64,000 nt of DNA from Bacillus vallismortis (GTDB lineage Bacteria > Bacillota > Bacilli > Bacillales > Bacillaceae): NCBI RefSeq assembly GCF_004116955.1, contig NZ_CP026362.1:3570001-3634000 (forward strand). Direction: 5' to 3'. The notes beneath the pieces were generated by a model. It was not told the origin of the DNA, made no database searches, and worked only from the letters and a program-made list of their open reading frames with translations. Position numbers and translations under genes: made by a program. This document shows, piece by piece, positions 23,072 to 34,019 of the stretch. Position 1 is the stretch's first letter. Each line of letters starts with the position of its first letter.

Positions 23072-25075
23072 ATGGGCAAAGTGCATCAGTCAGCTTGTCC
23101 GCTGAATTGCTGGGACAGCTGCGGCTTTTTGGTGACTGTTGATGAGGGAAAAGTAACAAAAGTGGACGGGGATCCGAACCATCCGATTACGGAAGGCAAG
23201 ATCTGCGGACGCGGCAGAATGCTTGAGACAAAAACAAATTCGCCTGAGCGGATTCGCTATCCGATGAAAAAACAAAATGGCGAGTTTGTGCGGATTTCCT
23301 GGGAGCAGGCGCTTGATGAAATTGCCGATAAGCTTCGGGAGATCAAAGAAACGTCAGAAACGACTGCTGTTTTGCACAGCCATGATTATGCGAATAACGG
23401 TTTGTTAAAAGCGCTAGATCAACGTTTTTTTAATGGATATGGCGGCGTGACTGAAATCGTCGGAAGCATATGCTGGGGCTCCGGTATCGAGGCGCAAAGC
23501 TGGGATTTCGGCCGGTCGTACGGACACGGCCCGCTTGATATTTACAACAGCAAGCATGTTGTTGTGTGGGGAAGAAATGTATCCAGAACAAATATGCACT
23601 TATACCATCACTTGCAGCAGGTGAAGAAAAAGGGAGCCACAATTACGGTGATTGATCCGATCTTCAACCCGACTGCCAAACTTGCAGACCGCTATATCTC
23701 TGTCAAGCCGGGAATGGATGGCTGGCTTGCGGCAGCTGTTTTAAAGGTTCTGATAGAGACGGGAAGAACCGATGAGACGTTTATTTCTGAGCACTCTGTC
23801 GGTTTTGATGATGTGAAAGAGCTTTTAGACACTGTTTCTTTAGAGGAGTTTATTGTGAAAACAGAAACTTCTATGGAGGAGCTGGAGTATTTGGCTGGTT
23901 TGTATGCAGATGGCCCGGTTTCTACCTTTATGGGGCTCGGTATGCAGCGATATAAAAACGGCGGCGAAACGATTCGTTGGATTGATGCACTTGCAGCGGC
24001 AAGCGGAAATGTCGGAATCAAAGGCGGGGGCGCGAATTTCGGGAATGTCCAGATCGGTGAAAGCTTTGCGAAAACGAAGCTGACGCTGCCGGAATTAAAA
24101 ACAGCATCACGTTCGTTTTCAATGATGACGCAGGCTGAAGAGGTGCTGACGGCTGTTGATCCTGCGATTGAGATGATGATTGTGACGTGCGGGAATCCGC
24201 TGACTCAGGTGCCAAATACCAATAAAGTAAGGCAAGCCTTTGAAAACGTACCGATGACGGTGGCGATTGATTCGATTATGACGGATACGGCAAAGCTATG
24301 TGACTATGTTTTGCCGACTGCCACTGTTTTTGAAGAAGAGGATATCTATTATTCCAGTATGTATCATCATTACGTTCAGTACGGGAAGAAGCTTGTGGAG
24401 CCGCAGGGGGAAACGAAATCGGACAGTTGGATCTGGACAAAGCTTGCAGAACGTCTTGGGTTTGGCGAGTTGTTTGACCACAGCACTGAAGAATTTTTGG
24501 AGATGGGGCTTTCTTCATTGGAAGCAGAGGGTGTGACGCTTGAGCGATTGAAAGAAAAAGGGCATCTCCCTCTTCCAGTCAAGCAGGTTCCGTGGGATGA
24601 TTATCAGTTTTTGACACCGAGCGGAAAATTTGAATTTACTTCGTCGTTAGCTGAAGAAAAAGGATTTAGCGGTTTGCTTCAATTAAACGTACCTGAAGAG
24701 TCTGTTTTCCATAATGAACAGTTAGCTGGCAAGTATCCTTACACGCTGCTGTCCATTCATCCGCAACGCTCTAATCACTCTCAGCATGTGCCGTTTATCG
24801 AAAAGCTTCAGCACATTCAGGTCGATATTTCTCCAGATATAGCGGCTGAGCAGAATCTTCAGGACGGAGATGCGGTTGCCATCTTTAATGACCGCGGTCG
24901 CTTGAAGGGCAAGGTGAAGGTGATGAAGCAGGCTCACCCGAAGACGATTAACATAGATGAAGGCATGTGGGCGGCTTTTGGAGGTTCAGTCAATACCCTG
25001 ACAAACGATACAAATTCCGATAATGGAATGGGAAGTACGCTTTTTGACTGTTTGGTGGGCTTGAAAAAAGCATAA
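23072..25075 (+). CDS. yyaE: Molybdopterin oxidoreductase YyaE
   Basis: This is a DMSO-reductase-superfamily enzyme of 667 aa from MGKVHQSACPLN (RBS AAGGAG; the upstream ATG at 23036 is rejected). The N-terminal 4Fe-4S motif is CPLNCWDSC, with the last Cys in GKICGRG. MGD-binding segments follow (WGRNVSRTNMHLYHH, GLGMQRYKNGG), and a C-terminal molydopterin-dinucleotide domain near LLSIHPQRSNHSQH. There is no Tat signal, so it is probably cytoplasmic. The physiological substrate is unknown. Confidence 0.9.
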   Translation: MGKVHQSACPLNCWDSCGFLVTVDEGKVTKVDGDPNHPITEGKICGRGRMLETKTNSPERIRYPMKKQNGEFVRISWEQALDEIADKLREIKETSETTAVLHSHDYANNGLLKALDQRFFNGYGGVTEIVGSICWGSGIEAQSWDFGRSYGHGPLDIYNSKHVVVWGRNVSRTNMHLYHHLQQVKKKGATITVIDPIFNPTAKLADRYISVKPGMDGWLAAAVLKVLIETGRTDETFISEHSVGFDDVKELLDTVSLEEFIVKTETSMEELEYLAGLYADGPVSTFMGLGMQRYKNGGETIRWIDALAAASGNVGIKGGGANFGNVQIGESFAKTKLTLPELKTASRSFSMMTQAEEVLTAVDPAIEMMIVTCGNPLTQVPNTNKVRQAFENVPMTVAIDSIMTDTAKLCDYVLPTATVFEEEDIYYSSMYHHYVQYGKKLVEPQGETKSDSWIWTKLAERLGFGELFDHSTEEFLEMGLSSLEAEGVTLERLKEKGHLPLPVKQVPWDDYQFLTPSGKFEFTSSLAEEKGFSGLLQLNVPEESVFHNEQLAGKYPYTLLSIHPQRSNHSQHVPFIEKLQHIQVDISPDIAAEQNLQDGDAVAIFNDRGRLKGKVKVMKQAHPKTINIDEGMWAAFGGSVNTLTNDTNSDNGMGSTLFDCLVGLKKA

Positions 25076-25201
25076 TCAATGGGATCAACAGGCTGAAAAT
25101 GCTTTTTTGTCAGCTTGTCTTTTCCAGTGAACCTCCTTATAATTGCTCTAGGTTCAAAATACGTTTATTCAATGACGGTTTTATATAGAGGAGATGAAAG
25201 A

Positions 25202-26302
25202 ATGGCTTTAACAGCTGGAATTGTCGGTTTGCCGAACGTCGGGAAATCAACATTATTTAACGCAATTACACAGGCCGGTGCCGAATCAGCCAACTACCCG
25301 TTCTGTACGATTGATCCGAACGTGGGAATTGTAGAAGTACCGGATGATCGTCTGCAAAAGCTGACTGAGCTGGTCAACCCGAAGAAGACTGTGCCGACTG
25401 CTTTTGAATTCACTGATATTGCAGGGATTGTAAAAGGCGCGTCTAAAGGAGAAGGACTCGGTAACAAATTCCTTTCTCATATTCGCCAGGTTGACGCGAT
25501 TTGCCACGTTGTCCGTGCTTTTTCTGATGACAACATTACACACGTTTCCGGGAAAGTTGATCCGATTGATGACATTGAAACGATCAACCTTGAGCTGATC
25601 CTCGCTGATATGGAAACAGTTGAAAAGCGGATAACACGCGTCAGCAAACTTGCAAAGCAAAAAGATAAAGACGCTGTATTCGAGTTTGAGATTCTGTCTA
25701 AACTGAAAGAAGCGTTTGAGAATGAAAAGCCTGCTCGTTCTGTTGAGTTTACTGAAGAGCAGCAAAGGCTTGTAAAGCAGCTTCATTTACTGACTTCGAA
25801 GCCTATTTTGTATGTGGCGAACGTAAGCGAGGAGGAAGTGGCTGACCCGTCTGGCAATGAAAATGTAGCGAAGATTCGTGAGTACGCTGCCGGCGAAAAC
25901 GCGGAAGTTATCGTCGTATGTGCGAAAATCGAATCTGAAATCGCCGAGCTCGAAGGTGAAGAAAAGCAAATGTTCCTTGAAGAGCTTGGCATTGAAGAAT
26001 CAGGTCTTGATCAGCTGATCAAAGCGTCTTATTCCCTTCTAGGCCTTGCAACATATTTCACAGCCGGTGAACAGGAAGTCAGAGCTTGGACATTCAAAAG
26101 AGGCATGAAAGCCCCTGAGTGTGCAGGCGTTATTCATAGTGACTTTGAGCGCGGCTTCATTCGTGCTGAAACGGTTGCCTATGAGGATCTTCTTGCGGGC
26201 GGCGGTATGGCAGGAGCCAAAGAAGCAGGGAAAGTCCGTCTCGAAGGAAAAGAATATGTGGTCCAAGACGGAGATGTTATTCATTTCCGATTTAATGTAT
26301 AG
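25202..26302 (+). CDS. ychF: Redox-regulated ATPase YchF (YyaF)
   Basis: YchF is an Obg-family P-loop protein that prefers ATP. From [17 protein letters not shown] (25202, GGAG upstream) it is 366 aa; the ORF reaching 25115 lacks an RBS. Motifs: G1 [10 protein letters not shown]3 [17 protein letters not shown], the G4-like NVSE that gives ATP preference, and the C-terminal TGS domain ending [11 protein letters not shown]. It precedes the rpsF operon. Confidence 0.97.
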   Translation: MALTAGIVGLPNVGKSTLFNAITQAGAESANYPFCTIDPNVGIVEVPDDRLQKLTELVNPKKTVPTAFEFTDIAGIVKGASKGEGLGNKFLSHIRQVDAICHVVRAFSDDNITHVSGKVDPIDDIETINLELILADMETVEKRITRVSKLAKQKDKDAVFEFEILSKLKEAFENEKPARSVEFTEEQQRLVKQLHLLTSKPILYVANVSEEEVADPSGNENVAKIREYAAGENAEVIVVCAKIESEIAELEGEEKQMFLEELGIEESGLDQLIKASYSLLGLATYFTAGEQEVRAWTFKRGMKAPECAGVIHSDFERGFIRAETVAYEDLLAGGGMAGAKEAGKVRLEGKEYVVQDGDVIHFRFNV

Positions 26303-26309
26303 GATGCAG

Positions 26310-26338
26310 TTGTAAAGGGACAAGAGCTTTGGTATAAT
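26310..26338 (+). promoter_or_regulatory. rpsF operon promoter (SigA)
   Basis: TTGTAA, a 17-nt spacer and TATAAT lie 75 bp upstream of rpsF. The leader that follows contains a CC...GGGCCGC element (26370-26390) that could be the S6:S18 autoregulatory motif known in rpsF leaders. Confidence 0.8.
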
Positions 26339-26391
26339 ATAAAATTGTGAGTAATAGAATTATTGCTCCTTGCCCATTATGGGCCGCTTAG

Positions 26392-26700
<309 letters not shown>

Positions 26701-26740
26701 GCAATTTTGAAATATATAATGGTAAAAGGTGGTCTTTCTT

Positions 26741-27259
26741 ATGCTTAACCGAGTTGTATTAGTCGGAAGACTGACAAAAGACCCAGAGCTTCGTTATACG
26801 CCAAACGGTGCGGCTGTTGCCACGTTTACTCTTGCTGTGAATCGTACATTTACGAACCAGTCCGGAGAACGTGAGGCCGATTTCATTAATTGTGTCACTT
26901 GGAGAAGACAAGCCGAAAACGTTGCGAACTTCCTGAAAAAAGGAAGCCTTGCAGGCGTAGATGGCCGTTTACAAACAAGAAACTATGAAAACCAGCAAGG
27001 ACAGCGTGTCTTCGTGACCGAGGTCCAAGCTGAAAGTGTTCAGTTTCTTGAGCCGAAAAGCGGCGGCGGTTCTGGTTCAGGTGGATACAACGAAGGAAAC
27101 AGCGGCGGAGGCCAGTACTTTGGCGGAGGCCAAAATGATAATCCATTCGGGGGAAATCAGAACAACCAGAGACGCAATCAGGGGAACAGTTTTAATGACG
27201 ACCCATTCGCCAACGACGGCAAACCGATTGACATCTCGGATGATGATCTTCCATTCTAA
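26741..27259 (+). CDS. ssbA: Single-stranded DNA-binding protein SsbA
   Basis: This essential replication SSB starts at [19 protein letters not shown] (26741, 172 aa), four codons inside the ORF. The OB-fold spans residues 1-105. A Gly/Asn/Gln-rich linker follows, and the tip DISDDDLPF is the partner-binding tail. It lies between rpsF and rpsR, the classic Bacillus arrangement, and is DNA-damage-inducible in B. subtilis. Confidence 0.98.
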   Translation: MLNRVVLVGRLTKDPELRYTPNGAAVATFTLAVNRTFTNQSGEREADFINCVTWRRQAENVANFLKKGSLAGVDGRLQTRNYENQQGQRVFVTEVQAESVQFLEPKSGGGSGSGGYNEGNSGGGQYFGGGQNDNPFGGNQNNQRRNQGNSFNDDPFANDGKPIDISDDDLPF

Positions 27260-27275
27260 TGAGAATATCACTTAA

Positions 27276-27542
<267 letters not shown>

Positions 27543-27552
27543 GCTGATACGT

Positions 27553-27587
27553 AAAGAGCAAGAACCTTCGGGTTCTTGCTCTTTTTT
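27553..27587 (+). terminator. rpsF operon terminator
   Basis: A perfect 14-bp stem AAAGAGCAAGAACC/GGTTCTTGCTCTTT with a TTCG tetraloop and T-run. Confidence 0.95.
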
Positions 27588-27602
27588 ATAGGGGGATGAA
27601 AC

Positions 27603-28361
27603 ATGAAGCTGATTGCTTGGAATGTAAACGGCCTGCGGGCTGTGATGAGAAAGATGGATTTCCTCTCTTATCTGAAAGAAGAGGATGCAGATATTATATG
27701 TCTTCAGGAAACAAAGATACAGGACGGCCAGGTCGATCTTCAGCCTGAAGGCTATCATGTGTATTGGAATTATGCAGTGAAAAAAGGGTATTCTGGCACG
27801 GCTGTTTTTTCAAGACGAGAGCCGCTGCGGGTTATGTACGGGATCGGAATAGAAGAGCACGATCAAGAAGGCAGAGTGATTACGCTGGAATTTGAAAATA
27901 TGTTTGTGGTGACTGTTTACACGCCCAATTCTAAAAGGGGCTTGGAGCGGATTGATTATCGCATGCAGTGGGAAGAGGCTTTATTATCTTATATTCTTGA
28001 ATTGGATCAGAAAAAACCTGTCATTTTATGTGGTGATTTGAATGTAGCTCATCAGGAGATCGATTTGAAAAACCCAAAAGCGAACCGGAATAACGCTGGG
28101 TTTTCTGATCAAGAAAGAGAGGCATTCACCCGTTTCTTAGAAGCTGGATTTATAGACTCATTCCGCCACGTCTATCCTGATCTTGAAGGTGCTTATTCCT
28201 GGTGGTCGTATCGTGCCGGCGCCCGAGACAGAAATATCGGATGGCGTCTCGATTATGTTGTGGTTTCCGAAAGGCTTAGGGAGCAGATTGAGGATGCCAG
28301 CATATCAGCGGACGTCATGGGTTCCGACCATTGTCCTGTTGAACTTACGATTAATATATGA
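27603..28361 (+). CDS. exoA: Exodeoxyribonuclease / AP endonuclease ExoA
   Basis: This ExoIII-type AP endonuclease for base excision repair is 252 aa. Motifs: WNVNGLRAV (Asn7), LQETK (metal Glu), YNPNS-like [27 protein letters not shown] and SDHCPVEL (catalytic Asp-His). It has its own RBS (GGGGGATG) after the rpsR terminator. Confidence 0.97.
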   Translation: MKLIAWNVNGLRAVMRKMDFLSYLKEEDADIICLQETKIQDGQVDLQPEGYHVYWNYAVKKGYSGTAVFSRREPLRVMYGIGIEEHDQEGRVITLEFENMFVVTVYTPNSKRGLERIDYRMQWEEALLSYILELDQKKPVILCGDLNVAHQEIDLKNPKANRNNAGFSDQEREAFTRFLEAGFIDSFRHVYPDLEGAYSWWSYRAGARDRNIGWRLDYVVVSERLREQIEDASISADVMGSDHCPVELTINI

Positions 28362-28367
28362 CGAGAT

Positions 28368-28400
28368 AGCAGTAAGGAATTTTACACTTACTGCTTTTTT
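28368..28400 (+). terminator. exoA terminator
   Basis: A 9-bp stem AGCAGTAAG/CTTACTGCT followed by T6, just after exoA. Confidence 0.85.
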
Positions 28401-28419
28401 ATATAAAAAGGAAGAAAGA

Positions 28420-29154
28420 GATTGCAAGACTGGTTGTATTGAATCAACACCCATATGTTTCTGAGAAAAGAGAAAACTTGTTCACCAAGTCATAAAGGAT
28501 TTAGATTACATACCAAATGACCCGTAATCGATTTGATTTCGCGGGAAAACCTATACTATCGGTGTGATTCTTCCTTATAGCGATTATCCCTGCTTTGGTA
28601 AAATCGTAAACGGAATCACCAAGTCGGCCTATCAGCATGAGATGCAACGGCCCTCCTCCCCACCAATTATAACTCCGCTATTGCATTCAACTATTTAGAG
28701 CTATGAAGAACGAAGAAAATAGACGGATTATCATGACATCCGCGCCAATGACTGGGACAGCATTAGCGCTTATCAGGCGTATGGGCCGATCATCGCATGT
28801 GAGGATACCGGAGACATTGATGTCCCATGTGCGTACAATGACAGAAAAGCTGCGTATGCCGAGAGCGCTCGCTATCTAAAGAGCCGGGGACATGAGAATA
28901 TCGCTTTTACGTGCGTCAGAGAAGCCGACAGGAGTCCGAGCACGGCGGCCTATAAAGCCGTCCGCGTAAGGTTGGACGACCGTCATATGCTGTCTGGATG
29001 CAATGATATGAATGACGGTGAGCGGGCAGTGATGAACCCGGGAGTGACGATCGGCGATAACGCGGTGATTGCATCAGGATCTTTTGTCACTAAGGATGTA
29101 CCTGCTCATACGGTTGTAGGAGGAAATCCTGCGAGGGTGTTGAAGGAATTGTAG
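28420..29154 (+). pseudogene. ccpB: Deletion scar: decayed ccpB fused to the 3' end of yyaI
   Basis: Frames in 28430-29010 match the middle of a LacI/GalR regulator of CcpB type: VVLNQHPYVSE, then [18 protein letters not shown], then [18 protein letters not shown] and [10 protein letters not shown]. Several stops and frameshifts lie between them. The N-terminal HTH and C-terminal third are gone. Near 29020 the frame passes directly into the C-terminus of a hexapeptide acetyltransferase ([16 protein letters not shown] ... [11 protein letters not shown]), the end of YyaI (Maa-like). In B. subtilis 168 I recall the order exoA-ccpB-yyaH-yyaI, so one deletion removed the end of ccpB, all of yyaH and most of yyaI. 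The 60-codon fused ORF at 28972 is unlikely to be functional. Confidence 0.88.
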
Positions 29155-29160
29155 TGAGAT

Positions 29161-29189
29161 CAGTGCGGCAGGTCCGCACTGACTTTTTT
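29161..29189 (+). terminator. Terminator after the yyaI remnant
   Basis: An 8-bp stem CAGTGCGG/CCGCACTG is followed by ACTTTTTT. It faces rightward, against the end of yyaJ. It survives from the deleted yyaI gene. Confidence 0.7.
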
Positions 29190-30543
29190 AAATTTGTTTT
29201 GCATTCGTATTAGGGCCGAAGCAGATTAACAGCACGGAGCATGCGAGCCAGCAGCCGCCAATAAATAAAAAGACGCTGACATAGCCGAGCTGAACGGCGA
29301 TAAACCCGACGAGCAGTGAGCCAAAGATGTTTGAAAAGCGGCCGAGGCCATAGGCTAAACCGCTGCCTGACGAGCGGTATTCAGTCGGATAAGGTTCTGA
29401 CGTATAGGCGTATAAGTTCGAGGTGAAAACCCGTTCCGTGATATTCACGATAAAACCAAACACAATGATCATGATTGGAATAAAAGTCATGCCATATAAG
29501 AGGCCGGCGATGGCTGTCAAAAAGGCGCTGGCGGCTAAAATCCATTTTCTTTGAAATGTTTCAGAAATCATCGAACCGAGCAGTGCGCCAAGCGGAGCGC
29601 CGACGGAGTGCAGCACGTTATACCACAATGTATTTTCCATGGTGACACCATTGCTTTTTAAGAGGCTTGGAACCCATGACGCAAATCCGTAAAATCCAAA
29701 CGTTTCAAAAATCCATACAGCAGATAAAACGATGGTGATTTTGAGGTTTCTTCCTTTCAATAACCCTGCGTAACCCGCATGCTTCTGGACGGTACTGTTT
29801 GCTTTAGGCTGAGCTGGTGCCGGAAGCGGGCCCTTCTCTTGTTCAACCTGAGCCTCAATTCTGTTGAGGATCGCATCGGCTTTCGCGTATTCACCGCGGT
29901 TTTCGTGCCAGCGAGGTGATTCTTCGAGTTGTCGGATAAAGAAAAAATAAATAAGGCCAACGGCACCCCATACAAATACAAGCCTCCATCCCCATGAACC
30001 GAGCGGAATGACAAAGGCAGACACAATATTGGTGATCGGAACGCCGACTAGTCCAATCATGGCACAGAAAGAAATATATTTCCCGCGGACACTGGAAGGA
30101 AAAAACTCCGCCAAATAGCTATTGGTAATGACCATGGCCGCTGCGACACCAAATCCGGTGAGAAAACGGAATGCCATTAAAGACGGGATGTCCCATGCCG
30201 CGGCATTGAATAGCGATGCGATGGAGAAAACGAAGACAAATAGATGTAAGGCTTTTTTGCGGCCGATTCGATCGGACAGCCTTCCCCCCAATGCTGCGCC
30301 TAAAAACATGCCTAAAAACGAGGCCGCCGTTATATTGGCAATGGTTGAAAGCGGGACGCGCCAATGCTCAATCAGTGCCGGCGCCACATTGCTGAGGGTA
30401 AATAAATCTGCAAGATCGAAGAAATAAACAATGCCGAGAGCGGTTAATACTTGAAAGTGAACGCGAGAAATCGGCAGGCGGTCTAAACGATTCGCTGCGT
30501 TTGAGAAAGGGTGTGTATTCTTCTGTTTGAAGATTGGATTCAT
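29188..30543 (-). CDS. yyaJ: MFS transporter YyaJ
   Basis: This 451-aa major facilitator of the sugar/aromatic acid type (SV2/AAHS-like) has 12 predicted helices and the loop motif GGRLSDRIGRKKAL (near 105). A hydrophilic central loop (about 215-260) is rich in charged residues, with EESPRWHENRGEYAKAD. The substrate is unknown; the family includes nicotinate and aromatic acid carriers. AAGGAGGG lies upstream of the ATG. It converges on the yyaI remnant. Confidence 0.9.
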   Translation of the reverse strand: MNPIFKQKNTHPFSNAANRLDRLPISRVHFQVLTALGIVYFFDLADLFTLSNVAPALIEHWRVPLSTIANITAASFLGMFLGAALGGRLSDRIGRKKALHLFVFVFSIASLFNAAAWDIPSLMAFRFLTGFGVAAAMVITNSYLAEFFPSSVRGKYISFCAMIGLVGVPITNIVSAFVIPLGSWGWRLVFVWGAVGLIYFFFIRQLEESPRWHENRGEYAKADAILNRIEAQVEQEKGPLPAPAQPKANSTVQKHAGYAGLLKGRNLKITIVLSAVWIFETFGFYGFASWVPSLLKSNGVTMENTLWYNVLHSVGAPLGALLGSMISETFQRKWILAASAFLTAIAGLLYGMTFIPIMIIVFGFIVNITERVFTSNLYAYTSEPYPTEYRSSGSGLAYGLGRFSNIFGSLLVGFIAVQLGYVSVFLFIGGCWLACSVLLICFGPNTNAKQI

Positions 30544-30770
30544 TTAAAACCCTCCTTGTTAGTAATAAGAAAAGGTGGAACACTGCCTCTTGGGAATCAT
30601 TATAAGTAGCTTGATTCATTGGCGACAGAGTTCAAATCACTAGATGAAAGAACTAAATTCGCACTCTTTATTAACATTTAGCTTAAAAGATTTCCAAAAC
30701 AGTAGATTTGAAGACCAATTTATGCAAATATATAGGAATATTCTCATTGAAAGGAAGAGACGCAGAAGGA

Positions 30771-31670
30771 ATGAATTCATTTATCCGTCCATTAGAAGGA
30801 AACAATACGTTGTGGAGATATTTTTTCGCCTTTTTGGTGATGGTAGGTTTATATGTATTCGGGAATATTGCTTACCTTTTCGCTATACTGTTTACGGTTA
30901 TTGTGAATCCTGATATCACATTTGATTTGGATGAAGCTGTGCTGAGTGATCCACTGGTCGATCTTTATTTGGCTCATGTCATTTATTTATTTGCGATTCC
31001 GGGAGTATGGCTGGCTGTGCGCTTTATTCTGAAACGGCCATTTCGATCGGTCATTACGCCAAACGCTAGGATCAATTGGCGGAGAATTTCCTTTGGCTTT
31101 ATTGCCTATTTCTTGTTGATGATCGCCGTACAATTGATTGATTATATGATTCATCCCGGCAGTTATTCCATGCAGGATGTTGATGCTTCACGGTTTATCT
31201 GGTTGTTAGTGGCGGCTCTCATTTTGGTTCCGATTCAGACATCAGCTGAGGAACTATTTTTCAGAGGCTTTTTGCTTCAAGCTTTTGGCAGAGTGACGAA
31301 AAATCCTCTTATCTTGATATTGATTGTCGGAGGCTTGTTTGGCGTACTGCATTTTGCGAATCCAGAAATGAACAATGGCGCTGTCTGGGCAGGAATTGAG
31401 TATTTAACATTTGGTTTTGTGTGGACTTATTACACGATTAAAACAGGCAGTATTGAAATATCACTTGGCGCCCATGCCGCGAATAATATGTTTTTGTGTA
31501 TGTTTATCACAGAAAAAAACAGTGTGTATGGAGGCATCCCTTCTTTGTTTACCGTTACGCGGGGGGACCCAATGTGGGAGGCTTTATTTACGATAGCGGT
31601 CAACCTTGTGTTTGCAGGAATCGCGATATGGTACCATAAGAAATCACAAAGTAAGCAGCAAGGGTCTTAA
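30771..31670 (+). CDS. yyaK: CPBP-family intramembrane metalloprotease YyaK
   Basis: This 299-aa membrane protein starts at [15 protein letters not shown] (30771); in-frame ATGs upstream lack support. The Abi/CAAX protease motifs are [11 protein letters not shown] (motif 1, EExxxR), HFANPEMN (motif 2) and GAHAANNMF (motif 3). Seven or eight helices surround them. Its stop overlaps the end of the convergent yyaL by 4 bp. The target is unknown. Confidence 0.9.
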   Translation: MNSFIRPLEGNNTLWRYFFAFLVMVGLYVFGNIAYLFAILFTVIVNPDITFDLDEAVLSDPLVDLYLAHVIYLFAIPGVWLAVRFILKRPFRSVITPNARINWRRISFGFIAYFLLMIAVQLIDYMIHPGSYSMQDVDASRFIWLLVAALILVPIQTSAEELFFRGFLLQAFGRVTKNPLILILIVGGLFGVLHFANPEMNNGAVWAGIEYLTFGFVWTYYTIKTGSIEISLGAHAANNMFLCMFITEKNSVYGGIPSLFTVTRGDPMWEALFTIAVNLVFAGIAIWYHKKSQSKQQGS

Positions 31671-33736
31671 TCCCTGCTGCTTATTAATGTTTGAATGGCT
31701 TCTTTGATATTTGTTGTCGGCTGCTGGCAGGCGAAGTTTTCACAAATATACACGGTTGTTTGACCATCTATGATGCGATAATCTGCCGCGAATGGCGCGA
31801 TGTCTTTGCATTGGTCAGGGTGTTCTGCCACCAGAATAGAGTCGTTGGGTTTAAAGGCTTTTTGAAGCGCAGTGATCAATTGTTTTCTGTCTGGATCGTC
31901 TGCGCTGCCAAAAATAACGATTTCCTTTTTAGGCATCACATGCTTTAACACGCTTTGCATAAAGAAAGCATGGCCGCTCGGATACGCGTCGATATCCGGC
32001 TTGAACACGGAAAACATCGTTTCTGCTTTTTCAATAAGTGATAAGTCGCCTGTGACTTGTCCAAGACGCAGCAGCTGAACGGCCGCCACACTGTTTCCGG
32101 AAGGCACGGCGCCGTCATATACTTCTTTTTCCCAGACAATTAAGGCTTCTGCATCGTGTCCGGTGAAATAGAATCCGCCATGCTCCTCATCCCAAAATAA
32201 GCCGATCATGTCGTCTGTCAGTTTCTTTGCTTTTTCTAAATAAGAAAGATCAAACGAGGCTTCATAGAGGTCCAGGTAAGCCCATAGGAGAAATGCGTAA
32301 TCGTCGATAAAGCCTTTGTTTTTCACTTCTCCCTCTCGATACCGGACCATCACACGGCCGTCGATGATTAACTTGTTTTCAATAAAAGTAATGGCGTTCT
32401 CCGCTAATCTGAGATACTTCGGTTCCTGATAAACCTTTGCCGCTTTGGCGAGACCCGCGATCATCAGCGCGTTCCATGAGGTCAGCACCTTATCATCGAC
32501 ATGCGGATAGGTTCTTTCTTCTCGTGTCTTCAAGAGCTGCCGTCTTGCATCCTCAAGCTTGAGGATGAGCTCTTCCTCGCTTAACCCGGCATCCGCTTTG
32601 ATTTGTTCCCGCTTTGAGTGAATGAGGTTCGGAATATTTTTGCCTTCAAAGTTCCCCTCTTCAGTGATGTCATACACTTGGCAATACAGTGTTCCGAGTT
32701 CGTCTCCGAGCGTAGTCAGAATCTCTTCCTTTGACCACACATAGTACTTTCCTTCTTCTCCTTCTGTATCCGCGTCTAAAGCGGAGAAAAAGCTTCCGTC
32801 TTCATGGGTCATTTCCCGCTGAATGAAGGTGATGATTTGCTCGCAAATCTCTTTATAGCGCTTATTTTGTGTTACCTGATAGGCTTCTGTATAAGCAGTC
32901 AGCAGCAGCGCATTGTCGTACAGCATCTTTTCAAAATGGGGAACGAGCCACTCGTCATCGGTCGAATAGCGGGCAAAACCATAGCCGATATGATCATAAA
33001 TGCCGCCATTCGCCATGCTGTCCAGTGTTTTGGTGACATTATATAAGGCATTCTCCTGCCCCGTATTGTGGTCATAACGAAGCAAATACATGAGCATATG
33101 AGGCATCGGAAATTTCGGTGCCTGTCCAAAACCGCCGTAGATCGTATCAAACCCGCTGGCAAGCTGCTGGAATGTCCGGTGAATCGCTGATTCGCTAAGA
33201 CCTTCGCCCGATTTTGCCGCCGTTTTGGTCTGCAAATGTTTAGCAGCGTTCTCCGCAATATCCTCGACATGCTCGCGATCGTTCGCAAACGTCTCAGACA
33301 GATGCTCAAGCACATCTACAAAACCGGGACGATTGAATTTACTCGTCTTTGGAAAGTATGTACCCGCATAAAACGGCTTCTGATCAGGCGTGATAAACAC
33401 ATTCAGCGGCCAGCCGCCCTGCCCGGTCATCAACTGGCAGATTCTCATATAAACAGAATCCACATCCGGCCGCTCTTCCCGATCGACTTTAATCGCCACA
33501 AACCGTTCATTGATCAGGCGCGCGATTTCCTCGTCCTCGAAGCTCTCGTGGGCCATCACATGGCACCAATGACATGTTGAATAGCCGATGCTAACCAGAA
33601 CCGGCTTGTTTTCGCGTTTCGCCTTTTCAAAGGCTTCTTCTCCCCAGGGGTACCAGTCTACTGGGTTATGGGCGTGTTGAAGCAGGTATGGGGACTTCTC
33701 GTCGATTAAACGATTGGGTTTGTTGTTGGTTGGCAA
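31667..33736 (-). CDS. yyaL: Thioredoxin-domain DUF255 protein YyaL
   Basis: This is a 689-aa member of the family that includes mammalian SPATA20. The N-terminal thioredoxin-like domain has [16 protein letters not shown] (CxxC at about 56-59). A long (alpha/alpha)6 glycosidase-like domain follows ([33 protein letters not shown]). I choose the TTG start (33736, [11 protein letters not shown]) because AAGGTG lies 6 nt upstream. A decayed copy at 38,680 has an ATG at the same codon. The longer ORF (33757) overlaps the RBS. Function is unknown. Two relics of a second copy lie at 36,066 and 38,600. Confidence 0.92.
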   Translation of the reverse strand: MPTNNKPNRLIDEKSPYLLQHAHNPVDWYPWGEEAFEKAKRENKPVLVSIGYSTCHWCHVMAHESFEDEEIARLINERFVAIKVDREERPDVDSVYMRICQLMTGQGGWPLNVFITPDQKPFYAGTYFPKTSKFNRPGFVDVLEHLSETFANDREHVEDIAENAAKHLQTKTAAKSGEGLSESAIHRTFQQLASGFDTIYGGFGQAPKFPMPHMLMYLLRYDHNTGQENALYNVTKTLDSMANGGIYDHIGYGFARYSTDDEWLVPHFEKMLYDNALLLTAYTEAYQVTQNKRYKEICEQIITFIQREMTHEDGSFFSALDADTEGEEGKYYVWSKEEILTTLGDELGTLYCQVYDITEEGNFEGKNIPNLIHSKREQIKADAGLSEEELILKLEDARRQLLKTREERTYPHVDDKVLTSWNALMIAGLAKAAKVYQEPKYLRLAENAITFIENKLIIDGRVMVRYREGEVKNKGFIDDYAFLLWAYLDLYEASFDLSYLEKAKKLTDDMIGLFWDEEHGGFYFTGHDAEALIVWEKEVYDGAVPSGNSVAAVQLLRLGQVTGDLSLIEKAETMFSVFKPDIDAYPSGHAFFMQSVLKHVMPKKEIVIFGSADDPDRKQLITALQKAFKPNDSILVAEHPDQCKDIAPFAADYRIIDGQTTVYICENFACQQPTTNIKEAIQTLISSRD

Positions 33737-33982
33737 GGGATCACCTTCTTTCTTCATTTTTGGACGTTGATAAATGGATTCTTAATACTAACTTATCACA
33801 ATCAGGTGAAAAAATTCTCATAAGGTTACTTTAAAATAAACATTGTTGATTTTAGGTTCAGTTGAACTTATCATTATGATATAGGTGATGTATGTTTACA
33901 GAAATGGAAATAAAATATTTTGTTGGGTTATTGTATGTTTAAATTATCAATACTAAGGAATATGTAAGGGAGATCTTTATAC

Positions 33983-34019
33983 AGGAGGTGTTCGCCTTAC
34001 TTGGTAAGGCAAACGATTG
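33983..34019 (+). promoter_or_regulatory. RBS-hairpin-TTG start region
   Basis: A perfect AGGAGGTG (33983-33990) lies 26 nt from the TTG start at 34017, much too far for normal use. Between them GCCTTAC/GTAAGGC forms a 7-bp stem with a 3-nt loop (33994-34010). Folding it would bring the RBS to about 10 nt from the TTG. An overlapping ten-codon GTG ORF (33988, [10 protein letters not shown]) ends at the TGA that overlaps the TTG, so coupling by reinitiation is another possibility. Confidence 0.6.

Noticed and set aside
28530..28552. Noc-binding-site-like ATTTCGCGGGAAAA
   Set aside because: Two departures from ATTTCCCGGGAAAT, within a decaying gene; no unambiguous Noc site was found in the window by eye.
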